From positions 2,781,700 through 2,791,761 of the forward strand of contig CP058707.1 of the NCBI GenBank assembly GCA_013414745.1: a stretch of 10,062 bases of DNA, given 5' to 3'. The translations under genes were made by a program, and so were the position numbers. This DNA comes from Bacteroidota bacterium. Lineage in GTDB: Bacteria > Bacteroidota > Bacteroidia > Chitinophagales > Chitinophagaceae. The notes under the pieces were generated by a model. It did not search any database. It was not told where the DNA came from and saw only the letters and a program-made list of their open reading frames with translations. Shown one piece after another: positions 1 to 6,606 of this stretch (position 1 is the first letter of the stretch; every line of letters starts with the position of its first letter).

Positions 1-135
1 GATCATTTTGGAGGCCGCGATCATACCACCGTAATCCATAGTTGCCAAACCGTGAAAGATTTGATGGACACAGATACCATGATTCGCGAACAAGTTAAAG
101 AGCTTCAGCAAAAGGTACATCTTGCAGCCATCTAG
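1..135 (+). CDS. dnaA: DnaA, replication initiator, C-terminal end (partial)
   Basis: The window opens inside a reading frame that runs from base 1 to a TAG stop at 133-135 and gives 44 residues. It begins DHFGGRDHTTVIHSCQTVKD, which matches the signature of DnaA domain IV: GGRDHTTV, then H and a C-x-T-V-K-D-L stretch. This is the helix-turn-helix that reads DnaA boxes, so the protein binds the origin and opens it to start replication. The rest (about residues 25-44) is a charged helix ending in HLAAI, a normal length for the tail after the signature. Domains I-III (dimerisation and AAA+ ATPase) lie upstream of the window. A consensus DnaA box lies 10 bp after the stop and a terminator follows, so dnaA ends its transcription unit here. 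The family call is very secure; only the missing N-terminal part is unseen. Confidence 0.95.
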   Translation, partial: DHFGGRDHTTVIHSCQTVKDLMDTDTMIREQVKELQQKVHLAAI

Positions 136-144
136 CTGAAAAAC

Positions 145-153
145 TTATCCACA
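145..153 (+). promoter_or_regulatory. DnaA box (consensus 9-mer)
   Basis: TTATCCACA is an exact match to the strong DnaA-binding 9-mer. It lies between the dnaA stop and its terminator. A weaker match, TTATCCATA (one mismatch), is at 341-349 in the same orientation. One perfect box beside dnaA suggests an origin-proximal or autoregulatory site, but I see no cluster of boxes and no clear AT-rich unwinding region in 136-418, so oriC itself is not shown. Confidence 0.55.
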
Positions 154-166
154 GAATTTATTTGGG

Positions 167-193
167 CTGCCGGTAATCCGGCAGTCTTTTTTT
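167..193 (+). terminator. Rho-independent terminator of dnaA
   Basis: A perfect 7-bp stem CTGCCGG/CCGGCAG (167-173 with 178-184) closes on a TAAT loop. It is followed by TC and seven T residues (187-193). It lies 31 bp after the dnaA stop and fits an intrinsic terminator on the + strand. Confidence 0.88.
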
Positions 194-388
194 AACGGAT
201 TTGTTGTTGAGATAGTCCGGAATGCCGCATTTTCAACTCATCGCGCAACACGAGCTTTTTCCCGGTAGGATACATCCAGTTTGTCCCGGTTTATAGAAGT
301 AGTGACAAAATTGTAGAAAATCATGGTAAGGGAGACTGAGTTATCCATACGATGACAAGAAGGTAACGTCTCGGTAATAAGACATAAA
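194..388. other. Intergenic stretch, no confident gene
   Basis: Between the dnaA terminator and the next promoter I see no RNA gene, no strong hairpin and no convincing coding region. Two things stand out: the one-mismatch DnaA box at 341-349, and a minus-strand frame that reads like a short peptide only if one base is added near 237-249 (see findings). Confidence 0.5.
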
Positions 389-396
389 TAAATTTG
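389..396 (+). promoter_or_regulatory. Bacteroidota -7 promoter box of the giant repeat gene
   Basis: TAAATTTG matches the Bacteroidota sigma-A -7 consensus TAnnTTTG. The box ends 22 bp before the ATG at 419. The sequence after it (TTTGCAGT, then TTAAAAT) resembles the stretch after the box at 6580-6587, which supports a shared promoter/leader design. No clear -33 TTTG is seen at the expected spacing. The start has no Shine-Dalgarno sequence, only an A-rich leader, as is common in this phylum. Confidence 0.5.
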
Positions 397-1659
397 CAGT
401 TTAAAATCACAACATTGTATGAGGAAACAACTTACACAACATCGAACGAGGTGCATCTCAGGTATCCAGGTACAGAAGACATGGATGACAACTCTACTGG
501 CATCATTTGGCCTCCTTCTTACTTTTCAGTTCCACTGAAAGCACAAACGGCGTTTAACAGCAATAATATTATTGTTGTTGTTGCAGCGGCTTCTGCCACG
601 AATACTACTATAGATCTGCGAGAATTGACTAAGTCGGGTACTTTAATTCAGACAGTGACGATCCCAGGTACTGGAGCTAATGCCATCCGAGTTTCCGGTT
701 CGGCAACATCTACACTTTATGCTTCGAATAGTAATGATGGTTCTTTATTTTGTTTTACAGGGCATAATACAACTAATACAACTTCAAATGTAAATACCTT
801 ACAGTCTTCAAAGGTAGTAGTTGCAGTTGGGAATGATGCCATACCGAGTGTAGCAACTACATACACGGGTTCAGGTACCAACCAAACCCGCAGTGCTACT
901 ACGTTGAATAATTCAAATTGGTTTATTGGTGATCAAGGTGGCTATTATACGAATTTGTCAACGAGTGCAGATCCTTCAGGGAATGTCCGTTCGATTAAGG
1001 CATTTGGAGGTGTCGCTTATGCCTCAACAGCATCTACATCCAACCCACCAGTTGGTGTTATAAGTTCAACAACGGGAGGTTCATTTACAGGACTTTCTGG
1101 TCTCGCTAATGGTGCCACTTCCAGACAAGATTTTTATTTGATTTCTTCCGGTTCAAATGGAAATACATTTGACGTATTGTATGTACTTGATGCAACATCC
1201 GCTACTGCCGGTACTATCTTCAAATATTCATTGGTTTCAGGAGTTTGGACAGCCAATGGTACCTATTCTACAGGGGTTGGCGGATTCAGTATGTATGCCG
1301 AAAAATCTGGTTCTGGAGTTGATGCATATATAACCACAGGAACAGGAGCAACCTCTGCAAACTCTGTACGCAAAATAGTAGATGCTTCGGGCTGGAATGT
1401 TACAATAAATGCAACAGCCTCGACGATTTACACCGCACCAACCGGAATGATTATAAAGGGCATTGCCGCTGCTCCAAAATGTCCGACTGTTACTTTAGGG
1501 ACTCTGACCGATGCCACATGCTTTGGAAGTAATAATGGAACGGCAGTGATAAATTCAACACAATTTAATGGCTCTTATACCCTAAACGGCGGGGATCCTC
1601 AAATTTTACAAACAACTCTTTTACACTTCGGGATTAGCAACCGGTTCATATACGGTTGA
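394..1659 (+). CDS. N-terminal piece of the repeat gene: signal peptide end and propeller-like domain
   Basis: This open frame starts at a TTG, but its first 46 residues or so (to about 530) are out of frame. The true signal peptide is in the next frame from ATG 419, with core TTLLASFGLLLTF, and joins here when a T is added at CAGTTCC (530-531), giving PLKAQTAFNSNN. The mature part is rich in Ser, Thr, Gly and Asn and has short strand-like blocks such as NIIVVVAAAS, TLYASNSNDG, NWFIGDQGGYY, DVLYVLDATS and AYITTGTG. This looks like a secreted beta-propeller-like N-terminal region as in other Bacteroidota surface proteins; blade number cannot be set by eye. No catalytic motif is seen. The frame ends falsely at 1657-1659, because two bases are missing near 1617 and 1628. 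Confidence 0.65.
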   Translation: MQFKITTLYEETTYTTSNEVHLRYPGTEDMDDNSTGIIWPPSYFSVPLKAQTAFNSNNIIVVVAAASATNTTIDLRELTKSGTLIQTVTIPGTGANAIRVSGSATSTLYASNSNDGSLFCFTGHNTTNTTSNVNTLQSSKVVVAVGNDAIPSVATTYTGSGTNQTRSATTLNNSNWFIGDQGGYYTNLSTSADPSGNVRSIKAFGGVAYASTASTSNPPVGVISSTTGGSFTGLSGLANGATSRQDFYLISSGSNGNTFDVLYVLDATSATAGTIFKYSLVSGVWTANGTYSTGVGGFSMYAEKSGSGVDAYITTGTGATSANSVRKIVDASGWNVTINATASTIYTAPTGMIIKGIAAAPKCPTVTLGTLTDATCFGSNNGTAVINSTQFNGSYTLNGGDPQILQTTLLHFGISNRFIYG

Positions 1660-4600
1660 AGTGACTTCACCTGGCTGTGGAACTCCAACGAGCATTAATT
1701 TTTTAATCAACCAACCATCCCCACCCCTGCACCAACCGGATTAGCATGTTATCAAACAGCCACGTTTAATTCAACATCGTGTGTTTGGGATGTCACTGGA
1801 ACGCAACCTACAATGCCAACATTAGCCTGTTATCAGACGGCTTCTTTCAATACTACGACTTGTCAATGGGATATCACAGGTTCAATGCCCGCTGCGCCGA
1901 CTGGATTAGCCTGTTACGAAACCGCATCATTTAATGGAACGACTTGTCAGTGGGACATCACAGGTTCAATGCCCGCTGCGCCGACTGGATTAGCATGTTA
2001 CGAAACCGCATCATTTAATGGAACGACTTGTCAGTGGGACATCACAGGTTCAATGCCCGCTCCGCCGACTGGATTGGCATGTTATGAAACCGCATCTTTT
2101 AATACAACGACCTGTCAGTGGGATATCACAGGTTCTATGCCTGCCGCTCCGACTGGATTAGCATGTTACGAAACCGCATCATTTAATGGAACGACTTGTC
2201 AGTGGGATGTGACGGGTTCTATGCCTGCTGCACCAACTGGATTAGCATGTTACGAAACCGCATCATTTAATGGAACGACCTGTCAGTGGGATGTAACTGG
2301 TTCAATGCCCGCTGCGCCGACTGGATTGGCTTGTTACGAAACTGCTTCATTTAATGGAACGACTTGTGTATGGGATGTAACCGGTACACAACCAGCGATG
2401 CCAACATTGGCTTGTTATGAAACAGCAACCTTCAATACAACGACATGTGTATGGGATGTAACAGGAACGCAACCAGCAGCACCGACAAGTTGGCTTGTTA
2501 TGAAACAGCGACCTTCAATACAACGACCTGTGTATGGGATGTAACCGGCAGTATGCCAGCGATGCCAACATTGGCTTGTTATGAAACAGCGACCTTCAAT
2601 ACAACGACCTGTGTATGGGATGTGACCGGATCACAACCAGCGATGCCAACACTCGCATGTTATCAAACAGCATCGTTCAATACCACAACTTGTGTATGGG
2701 ATGTGACTGGATCACAACCAGCGATGCCAACACTAGCATGTTATCAAACAGCATCGTTCAATACCACAACTTGTGTATGGGATGTAACCGGATCACAACC
2801 AGCGATGCCAACACTCGCATGTTATCAAACAGCATCGTTCAATACCACAACTTGTGTATGGGATGTAACCGGATCACAACCAGCGATGCCAACACTGCAT
2901 GTTATCAAACAGCATCTTTCAATACCACCACTTGTGTATGGGATGTGACCGGATCACAACCAGCGATGCCAACTCTGGCTTGTTATGAAACAGCGTCGTT
3001 CAATACAACAACCTGTGTATGGGATGTAACCGGATCACAACCAGCGATGCCAACACTCGCATGTTATCAAACAGCATCTTTCAATACAACAACCTGTGTA
3101 TGGGATGTAACCGGATCACAACCAGCGATGCCAACACTGCATGTTATCAAACAGCGACGTTCAATACTACAACCTGTGTATGGGATGTAACTGGATCACA
3201 ACCAGCGATGCCAACACTCGCATGTTATCAAACAGCGACCTTCAATACAACGACATGTGTATGGGATGTGACAGGCACGATGCCAACGATGCCAACACTC
3301 GCATGTTATCAAACAGCATCCTTCAATACCACAACTTGTGTTTGGGATGTGACCGGATCACAACCAGCGATGCCAACACTCGCATGTTATCAAACAGCAT
3401 CTTTCAATACCACAACTTGTGTATGGGATGTAACCGGATCACAACCAGCGATGCCAACACTGGCTTGTTACCAAACAGCATCTTTCAATACAACAACTTG
3501 TGTATGGGATGTAACCGGATCACAACCAGCGATGCCAACACTCGCATGTTATCAAACAGCGACGTTCAATACTACAACCTGTGTATGGGATGTAACTGGA
3601 TCACAACCAGCGATGCCAACACTCGCATGTTATCAAACAGCGACCTTCAATACAACGACATGTGTATGGGATGTGACAGGCACGATGCCAACGATGCCAA
3701 CACTCGCATGTTATCAAACAGCATCCTTCAATACCACAACTTGTGTTTGGGATGTGACCGGATCACAACCAGCGATGCCAACACTCGCATGTTATCAAAC
3801 AGCATCTTTCAATACCACAACTTGTGTATGGGATGTCACCGGATCACAGCCTGCTATGCCAACATTGGCTTGTTATGAAACAGCAACCTTCAATACAACA
3901 ACCTGTGTATGGGATGTAACGGATCACAACCTGCTATGCCAACATTGGCTTGTTATGAAACAGCAACCTTCAATACAACAACCTGTGTTTGGGATGTAAC
4001 GGGATCACAACCTGCTATGCCAACACTGGCTTGTTATGAAACAGCATCATTTAATACAACGAACTGTCAGTGGGATATCACAGGTTCTATGCCTGCCGCT
4101 CCGACTGGATTGGCTTGTTATGAAACTGCATCATTTAATGGAACGACTTGTCAGTGGGATGTAACTGGTTCAATGCCCGCTGCGCCGACTGGATTGGCAT
4201 GTTACGAAACCGCATCATTTAATACAACGACATGTCAGTGGGATATCACAGGTTCTATGCCTGCCGCTCCGACTGGATTGGCTTGTTATGAAACTGCATC
4301 ATTTAATGGAACGACTTGTCAGTGGGATGTAACTGGTTCAATGCCTGCTGCGCCGACTGGATTAGCATGTTATCAAACCGCATCATTTAATACAACCACC
4401 TGTCAGTGGGATATCACAGGTTCTATGCCTGCCGCTCCGACTGGATTGGCTTGTTATGAAACTGCATCATTTAATGGAACGACTTGTCAGTGGGATGTAA
4501 CTGGTTCAATGCCCGCTGCGCCGACTGGATTAGCATGTTATCAAACCGCATCATTTAATGGAACGACTTGTCAGTGGGATGTGACGGGTTCAATGCCCGC

Positions 4601-6454
4601 TGCGCCGACTGGATTGGCATGTTACGAAACCGCCTCATTTAATGGAACGACTTGTCAGTGGGATATCACAGGTTCTATGCCTGCTGCACCAACTGGATTG
4701 GCATGTTATCAAACCGCATCATTTAATGGAACGACTTGTCAGTGGGATGTGACGGGTTCTATGCCTGCTGCTCCGACTGGATTGGCATGTTATCAAACCG
4801 CATCATTTAATGGAACGACCTGTCAGTGGGATATCACAGGTTCTATGCCTGCCGCTCCGACTGGATTGGCTTGTTATGAAACTGCATCATTTAATGGAAC
4901 GACTTGTCAGTGGGATGTGACGGGTTCTATGCCTGCTGCACCAACTGGATTAGCATGTTATGAAACCGCATCATTTAATGGAACGACTTGTCAGTGGGAT
5001 GTGACGGGTTCTATGCCTGCTGCACCAACTGGATTGGCATGTTATGAAACCGCATCATTTAATGGAACGACTTGTCAGTGGGATATCACAGGTTCTATGC
5101 CTGCTGCACCAACTGGATTGACATGTTACGAAACCGCCTCATTTAATGGAACGACTTGTCAGTGGGATGTGACGGGTTCTATGCCTGCTGCACCAACTGG
5201 ATTGGCATGTTATGAAACTGCATCATTTAATGGAACGACTTGTCAGTGGGATGTGACGGGTTCACCGAATCCTCCAATCGTCACAACCGCATCAGGTTGT
5301 GGTAGTTATAGCTGGTTGGTGAATAACACGACCTATACATCATCTGGTGTTTATATGGCGACTGTTGGATGCCAGGATTATGTTTTAAACCTTACTATTC
5401 ATGCACTACCTTTTGTAACGGCTAGTGATTTGAGTGCATGTGCGGGACAGTCATTGAATTTGGTGGGAAATCCGACTGGAGGAACATTTAGTGTTGCGAA
5501 CCCATACACGGGACCAACAACCACTTATACGTACACCTACACCGATGGGAATGGATGTACAGCCACTTCAGCTCCTGCCAACATCACCATATCCAATGCG
5601 CCAGGTATTACCGGAGTCAATATGAGTAATATTGGAGCTGCGAGCGGTACAGTAAATTGGAATAGTGTACCTGGATTAATCTGGTATGAAGTTCGTTATC
5701 GTATTGTAGGTTCTGGTACATGGACCGGAGGTGGTACCCAAGCGGCACCTACCAGTTATAAGAACATCGTTGGTTTACAAGCAGCAACCCAATACGAGCT
5801 GGAAGTTCGTGGATTCTGTACCAACAATGCTTCAGCACCAGGACCGTGGAGCCCTACCATCATTTTTACGACAGATGTGGCTTGTCCAACGGTAACTAAT
5901 TTAAATGAAATCAATGTGACCAAGAATACAGCCACATTGGTATGGTCTGCTGTACCAAATGCGAATTATTATCAAATTCGTTATCGCACGCAAAATGGAC
6001 CAGGCGTCTGGATAAGCGGTACAGCCGCAGGTAATGCTGTGTCAAAACCTTTAACTGGATTATCAGTAGGAACCATTTACGAGTGGCAGATTCGCGCAAT
6101 TTGTAATCCAACTCCATTCTCAACCGGAGCCTGAGTACACTTTCCGATTTCTCAACTTTATTGTCGAAACCTGAAGGGCAAGTGGAATTCGCCGTGAATC
6201 AGCAGGCCAGTATTTTCCCGAATCCAACCCAAGGAAAGGTAGAAATTCACCTGGCTTCGGAAGAGGCACATCAAACCACGGTACAGGTTTTTGATATGAG
6301 CGGACGATTAGTGCAAACGGTTCAAGCTCAGCATGAACCAGGTTCGCAGGTGATGCAACTCGATTTGAGTGCATTGGCGAATGGTATGTATCATTTGCAT
6401 GTTAAATTTGATAATACCCTGATTCTGACTGAAAAACTCAGTAAGAGCAATTAA
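419..6454 (+). CDS. Giant secreted T9SS repeat protein (frameshifted as given)
   Basis: I read this as one gene of about 2014 residues, interrupted by nine single-base deletions near 530, 1617, 1628, 1722, 2488, 2897, 3139, 3921 and 6133. Adding one base at each gives an unbroken frame from ATG 419 to TAA 6452-6454. Repaired order: Sec signal peptide (1-42, cut LKA|Q), propeller-like region (43-354), SprB-like module (355-434), 43 tandem Cys repeats (442-1618), Ig/PKD-like modules (1619-1728), two FN3-like domains (about 1730-1821 and 1824-1920), T9SS type A sorting domain (1933-2014). Such proteins are exported by Sec, cross the outer membrane by T9SS and stay on the surface, often as adhesins or gliding-related filaments. 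The adhesin/stalk role is inferred; no enzyme motif is visible. The start at 419 is preferred over ATG 485 because it adds a basic n-region (MRKQ...HRTR) and fits the -7 box. The gene has its own promoter and terminator. Confidence 0.85.
1480..1715 (+). other. SprB-like repeat module
   Basis: From CPTVTLGTLTDATCFGSNNG the protein shows the SprB-repeat pattern. It has a D-x-x-C-F-G-x-x-x-G start, a YTLNGG-type centre and then (in the repaired frame) LSGLATGSYTVEVTSPGCG and an N-Q-P end. SprB repeats occur in T9SS-exported gliding adhesins. Joining the two halves needs two added T residues at 1617 and 1628; one more base near 1722 joins it to the Cys-repeat array with the linker PSPTPAPTG. It is a single copy here. 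Confidence 0.65.
1813..2544 (+). CDS. Repeat-gene piece, units 2-9
   Basis: This open piece starts at an internal ATG (inside QPTMPT) and is not a gene start. It carries type A units and the change to type B at unit 8 (2323). It is in the true frame to about 2487, where the missing base in PT[K]LACYE sends it into a false tail (SWLVMKQ...) that stops at 2544. Confidence 0.5.
   Translation: MPTLACYQTASFNTTTCQWDITGSMPAAPTGLACYETASFNGTTCQWDITGSMPAAPTGLACYETASFNGTTCQWDITGSMPAPPTGLACYETASFNTTTCQWDITGSMPAAPTGLACYETASFNGTTCQWDVTGSMPAAPTGLACYETASFNGTTCQWDVTGSMPAAPTGLACYETASFNGTTCVWDVTGTQPAMPTLACYETATFNTTTCVWDVTGTQPAAPTSWLVMKQRPSIQRPVYGM
2445..2948 (+). CDS. Repeat-gene piece, units 10-14
   Basis: This piece is in the true frame from about 2490 to 2896 and carries type B units 10-14. 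The first 15 residues (MCMGCNRNATSSTDK) are out of frame. The missing base at ACACTGCATG (2895-2898; other units read ACACTCGCATG) makes the false tail LHVIKQ... and the stop at 2948. Confidence 0.5.
   Translation: MCMGCNRNATSSTDKLACYETATFNTTTCVWDVTGSMPAMPTLACYETATFNTTTCVWDVTGSQPAMPTLACYQTASFNTTTCVWDVTGSQPAMPTLACYQTASFNTTTCVWDVTGSQPAMPTLACYQTASFNTTTCVWDVTGSQPAMPTLHVIKQHLSIPPLVYGM
2615..3190 (+). CDS. Repeat-gene piece, units 15-17
   Basis: Only about 2898-3138 is in the true frame (units 15-17, all type B). The first 94 residues or so are a shadow reading of the array in another frame. The frame is lost again at a second copy of the same ACACTGCATG deletion (3135-3140), and the piece stops at 3190. 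Confidence 0.45.
   Translation: MGCDRITTSDANTRMLSNSIVQYHNLCMGCDWITTSDANTSMLSNSIVQYHNLCMGCNRITTSDANTRMLSNSIVQYHNLCMGCNRITTSDANTACYQTASFNTTTCVWDVTGSQPAMPTLACYETASFNTTTCVWDVTGSQPAMPTLACYQTASFNTTTCVWDVTGSQPAMPTLHVIKQRRSILQPVYGM
3019..3999 (+). CDS. Repeat-gene piece, units 18-27
   Basis: This piece is in the true frame from about 3140 to 3920 and holds units 18-26 plus most of 27. It includes two TGTMPTMPT units (19 and 24) that mark the internal duplication. The first 40 residues are shadow frame. A missing G in GTAACGGATC (3917-3922; the next unit has GTAACGGGATC) produces the false end at 3999. Confidence 0.5.
   Translation: MGCNRITTSDANTRMLSNSIFQYNNLCMGCNRITTSDANTACYQTATFNTTTCVWDVTGSQPAMPTLACYQTATFNTTTCVWDVTGTMPTMPTLACYQTASFNTTTCVWDVTGSQPAMPTLACYQTASFNTTTCVWDVTGSQPAMPTLACYQTASFNTTTCVWDVTGSQPAMPTLACYQTATFNTTTCVWDVTGSQPAMPTLACYQTATFNTTTCVWDVTGTMPTMPTLACYQTASFNTTTCVWDVTGSQPAMPTLACYQTASFNTTTCVWDVTGSQPAMPTLACYETATFNTTTCVWDVTDHNLLCQHWLVMKQQPSIQQPVFGM
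3095..3836 (+). repeat. Higher-order duplication of about 338 bp inside the array
   Basis: Bases 3095-3431 and 3499-3836 are the same sequence by eye, except that the first copy lacks one base at 3138-3140. The offset is five 81-base units. Each copy spans the end of one unit and four more (18-21 and 23-26), including an identical TMPTMPT unit. This is the trace of a recent unequal crossover or slippage event of five units. Confidence 0.85.
3909..6134 (+). CDS. Repeat-gene piece: units 28-43, Ig/PKD-like and two FN3-like domains
   Basis: This is the longest intact piece. It is in the true frame from about 3922; the first residues MGCNG are partly shadow. It carries the last type B unit, fifteen type A units (to 5264) and then the C-terminal modules. 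A GCGSYSWLVNNTTYTSSGVY block (about 5290-5400) resembles the short C-x-SYxW...YxxSGxY repeats of Bacteroidota surface proteins. A PKD/Ig-like stretch (about 5400-5590) ends in YTDGNGCTATSAPANITI. Two FN3-like domains follow: about 5598-5874, with WYEVRYR and ATQYELEVRGFC, and about 5880-6160, with YYQIRYR and GTIYEWQIRAIC. A missing G at 6132-6133 (GCCTGA for GCCTGGAGT) ends the frame early at 6134; the repaired frame continues as AWSTLSDFST into the sorting domain. Confidence 0.7.
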   Translation: MGCNGSQPAMPTLACYETATFNTTTCVWDVTGSQPAMPTLACYETASFNTTNCQWDITGSMPAAPTGLACYETASFNGTTCQWDVTGSMPAAPTGLACYETASFNTTTCQWDITGSMPAAPTGLACYETASFNGTTCQWDVTGSMPAAPTGLACYQTASFNTTTCQWDITGSMPAAPTGLACYETASFNGTTCQWDVTGSMPAAPTGLACYQTASFNGTTCQWDVTGSMPAAPTGLACYETASFNGTTCQWDITGSMPAAPTGLACYQTASFNGTTCQWDVTGSMPAAPTGLACYQTASFNGTTCQWDITGSMPAAPTGLACYETASFNGTTCQWDVTGSMPAAPTGLACYETASFNGTTCQWDVTGSMPAAPTGLACYETASFNGTTCQWDITGSMPAAPTGLTCYETASFNGTTCQWDVTGSMPAAPTGLACYETASFNGTTCQWDVTGSPNPPIVTTASGCGSYSWLVNNTTYTSSGVYMATVGCQDYVLNLTIHALPFVTASDLSACAGQSLNLVGNPTGGTFSVANPYTGPTTTYTYTYTDGNGCTATSAPANITISNAPGITGVNMSNIGAASGTVNWNSVPGLIWYEVRYRIVGSGTWTGGGTQAAPTSYKNIVGLQAATQYELEVRGFCTNNASAPGPWSPTIIFTTDVACPTVTNLNEINVTKNTATLVWSAVPNANYYQIRYRTQNGPGVWISGTAAGNAVSKPLTGLSVGTIYEWQIRAICNPTPFSTGA
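6161..6454 (+). CDS. T9SS type A C-terminal sorting domain (end of the repeat gene)
   Basis: The frame carries the hallmarks of the T9SS type A sorting domain: FPNPTQGKVEI near the start, VQVFDMSGRLV in the middle, LDLSALANGMYHLHV and a final TEKLSKSN. FPNP..G, the D-x-G-R block and L..G-x-Y are the conserved blocks of this family. Such domains guide the protein through the T9SS outer-membrane translocon and are normally cut off by the PorU-type sortase. The open piece itself begins at an internal ATG; upstream of it the reading is STLSDFSTLLSKPEG, which joins the FN3 part after one base is restored near 6133. It is not a separate gene: there is no promoter, and the frame reads through from upstream. 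Confidence 0.85.
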   Translation: MSKPEGQVEFAVNQQASIFPNPTQGKVEIHLASEEAHQTTVQVFDMSGRLVQTVQAQHEPGSQVMQLDLSALANGMYHLHVKFDNTLILTEKLSKSN

Positions 6455-6479
6455 TACCAAACCAACCACGCTAAGGTTA

Positions 6480-6510
6480 ATGGGGTCATCTTCGGATGGC
6501 TCCATTTTTT
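6480..6510 (+). terminator. Rho-independent terminator of the repeat gene
   Basis: An 11-bp stem (6480-6490 with 6495-6505, including two G-U pairs) closes on a C(TTCG)G tetraloop, the very stable UUCG type. Six T residues follow (6505-6510). It lies 25 bp after the TAA of the repeat gene. Confidence 0.88.
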
Positions 6511-6579
6511 ATATTCAATCAAACTTATAGGGTGTTAAAAAATAAAGTCCAATTAACATAGGTTCCATGTAATCGCACT

Positions 6580-6587
6580 TAGCTTTG
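6580..6587 (+). promoter_or_regulatory. Bacteroidota -7 promoter box of the dockerin-like gene
   Basis: TAGCTTTG is an exact TAnnTTTG match, ending 19 bp before the ATG at 6607. The leader that follows (TTTGCACTCG, then TTAAAAT) resembles that of the repeat gene at 391-409. No clear -33 element is visible and there is no Shine-Dalgarno sequence, only an A/T-rich leader. Confidence 0.55.
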
Positions 6588-6606
6588 CACTCGTTAAAAT
6601 AATTTT

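Larger units (their letters stand above)
1738..5264 (+). repeat. Tandem array of 43 Cys-rich 27/28-residue repeats
   Basis: I count 43 units, each 81 or 84 bases. The core of every unit is CYxTAxFNxTxC, then [QV]WD[VI]TG, a 4-6 residue linker and PT. Two unit types occur. Type A is 28 residues, with CQWD, GSMPAAPT and an extra G before LACY. Type B is 27 residues, with CVWD and GSQPAMPT or GT[QM]P. Type A fills about units 2-7 (1822-2322) and 29-43 (4026-5264); type B fills about 8-28 (2323-4025). Unit 1 (1738-1821) is a divergent B-like unit (SCVWD, TQPTMPT). Each unit carries a CX10C pair, 86 Cys in all, so one disulfide per unit in the secreted stalk is plausible. The last unit is cut short after TGS and runs into PNPP. 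Units 10, 15, 18 and 27 each lack one base. Confidence 0.95.

Noticed and set aside
238..456. Minus-strand frame of 72 residues as a gene as it stands
   Set aside because: It overlaps the promoter and start of the repeat gene and has no family features; only a repaired, shorter version is worth a check (see findings).
3141..3878. Long open frame of 245 residues inside the array (MLSNSDVQYYN...)
   Set aside because: It is a shadow of the B repeats in another frame, open only because the unit length is a multiple of three and this frame has no stop in most units. It lacks a start context and does not extend into the flanking modules.
1738..5264. CRISPR array
   Set aside because: The regular spacing looks array-like, but the whole unit is repeated, there are no unique spacers, and the units translate into a conserved protein repeat in frame.
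5911..6505. Minus-strand open frames at 5911-6123, 6120-6374 and 6308-6505
   Set aside because: They lie opposite the FN3-like and T9SS parts, which have strong family motifs on the + strand, and show no recognisable protein features.
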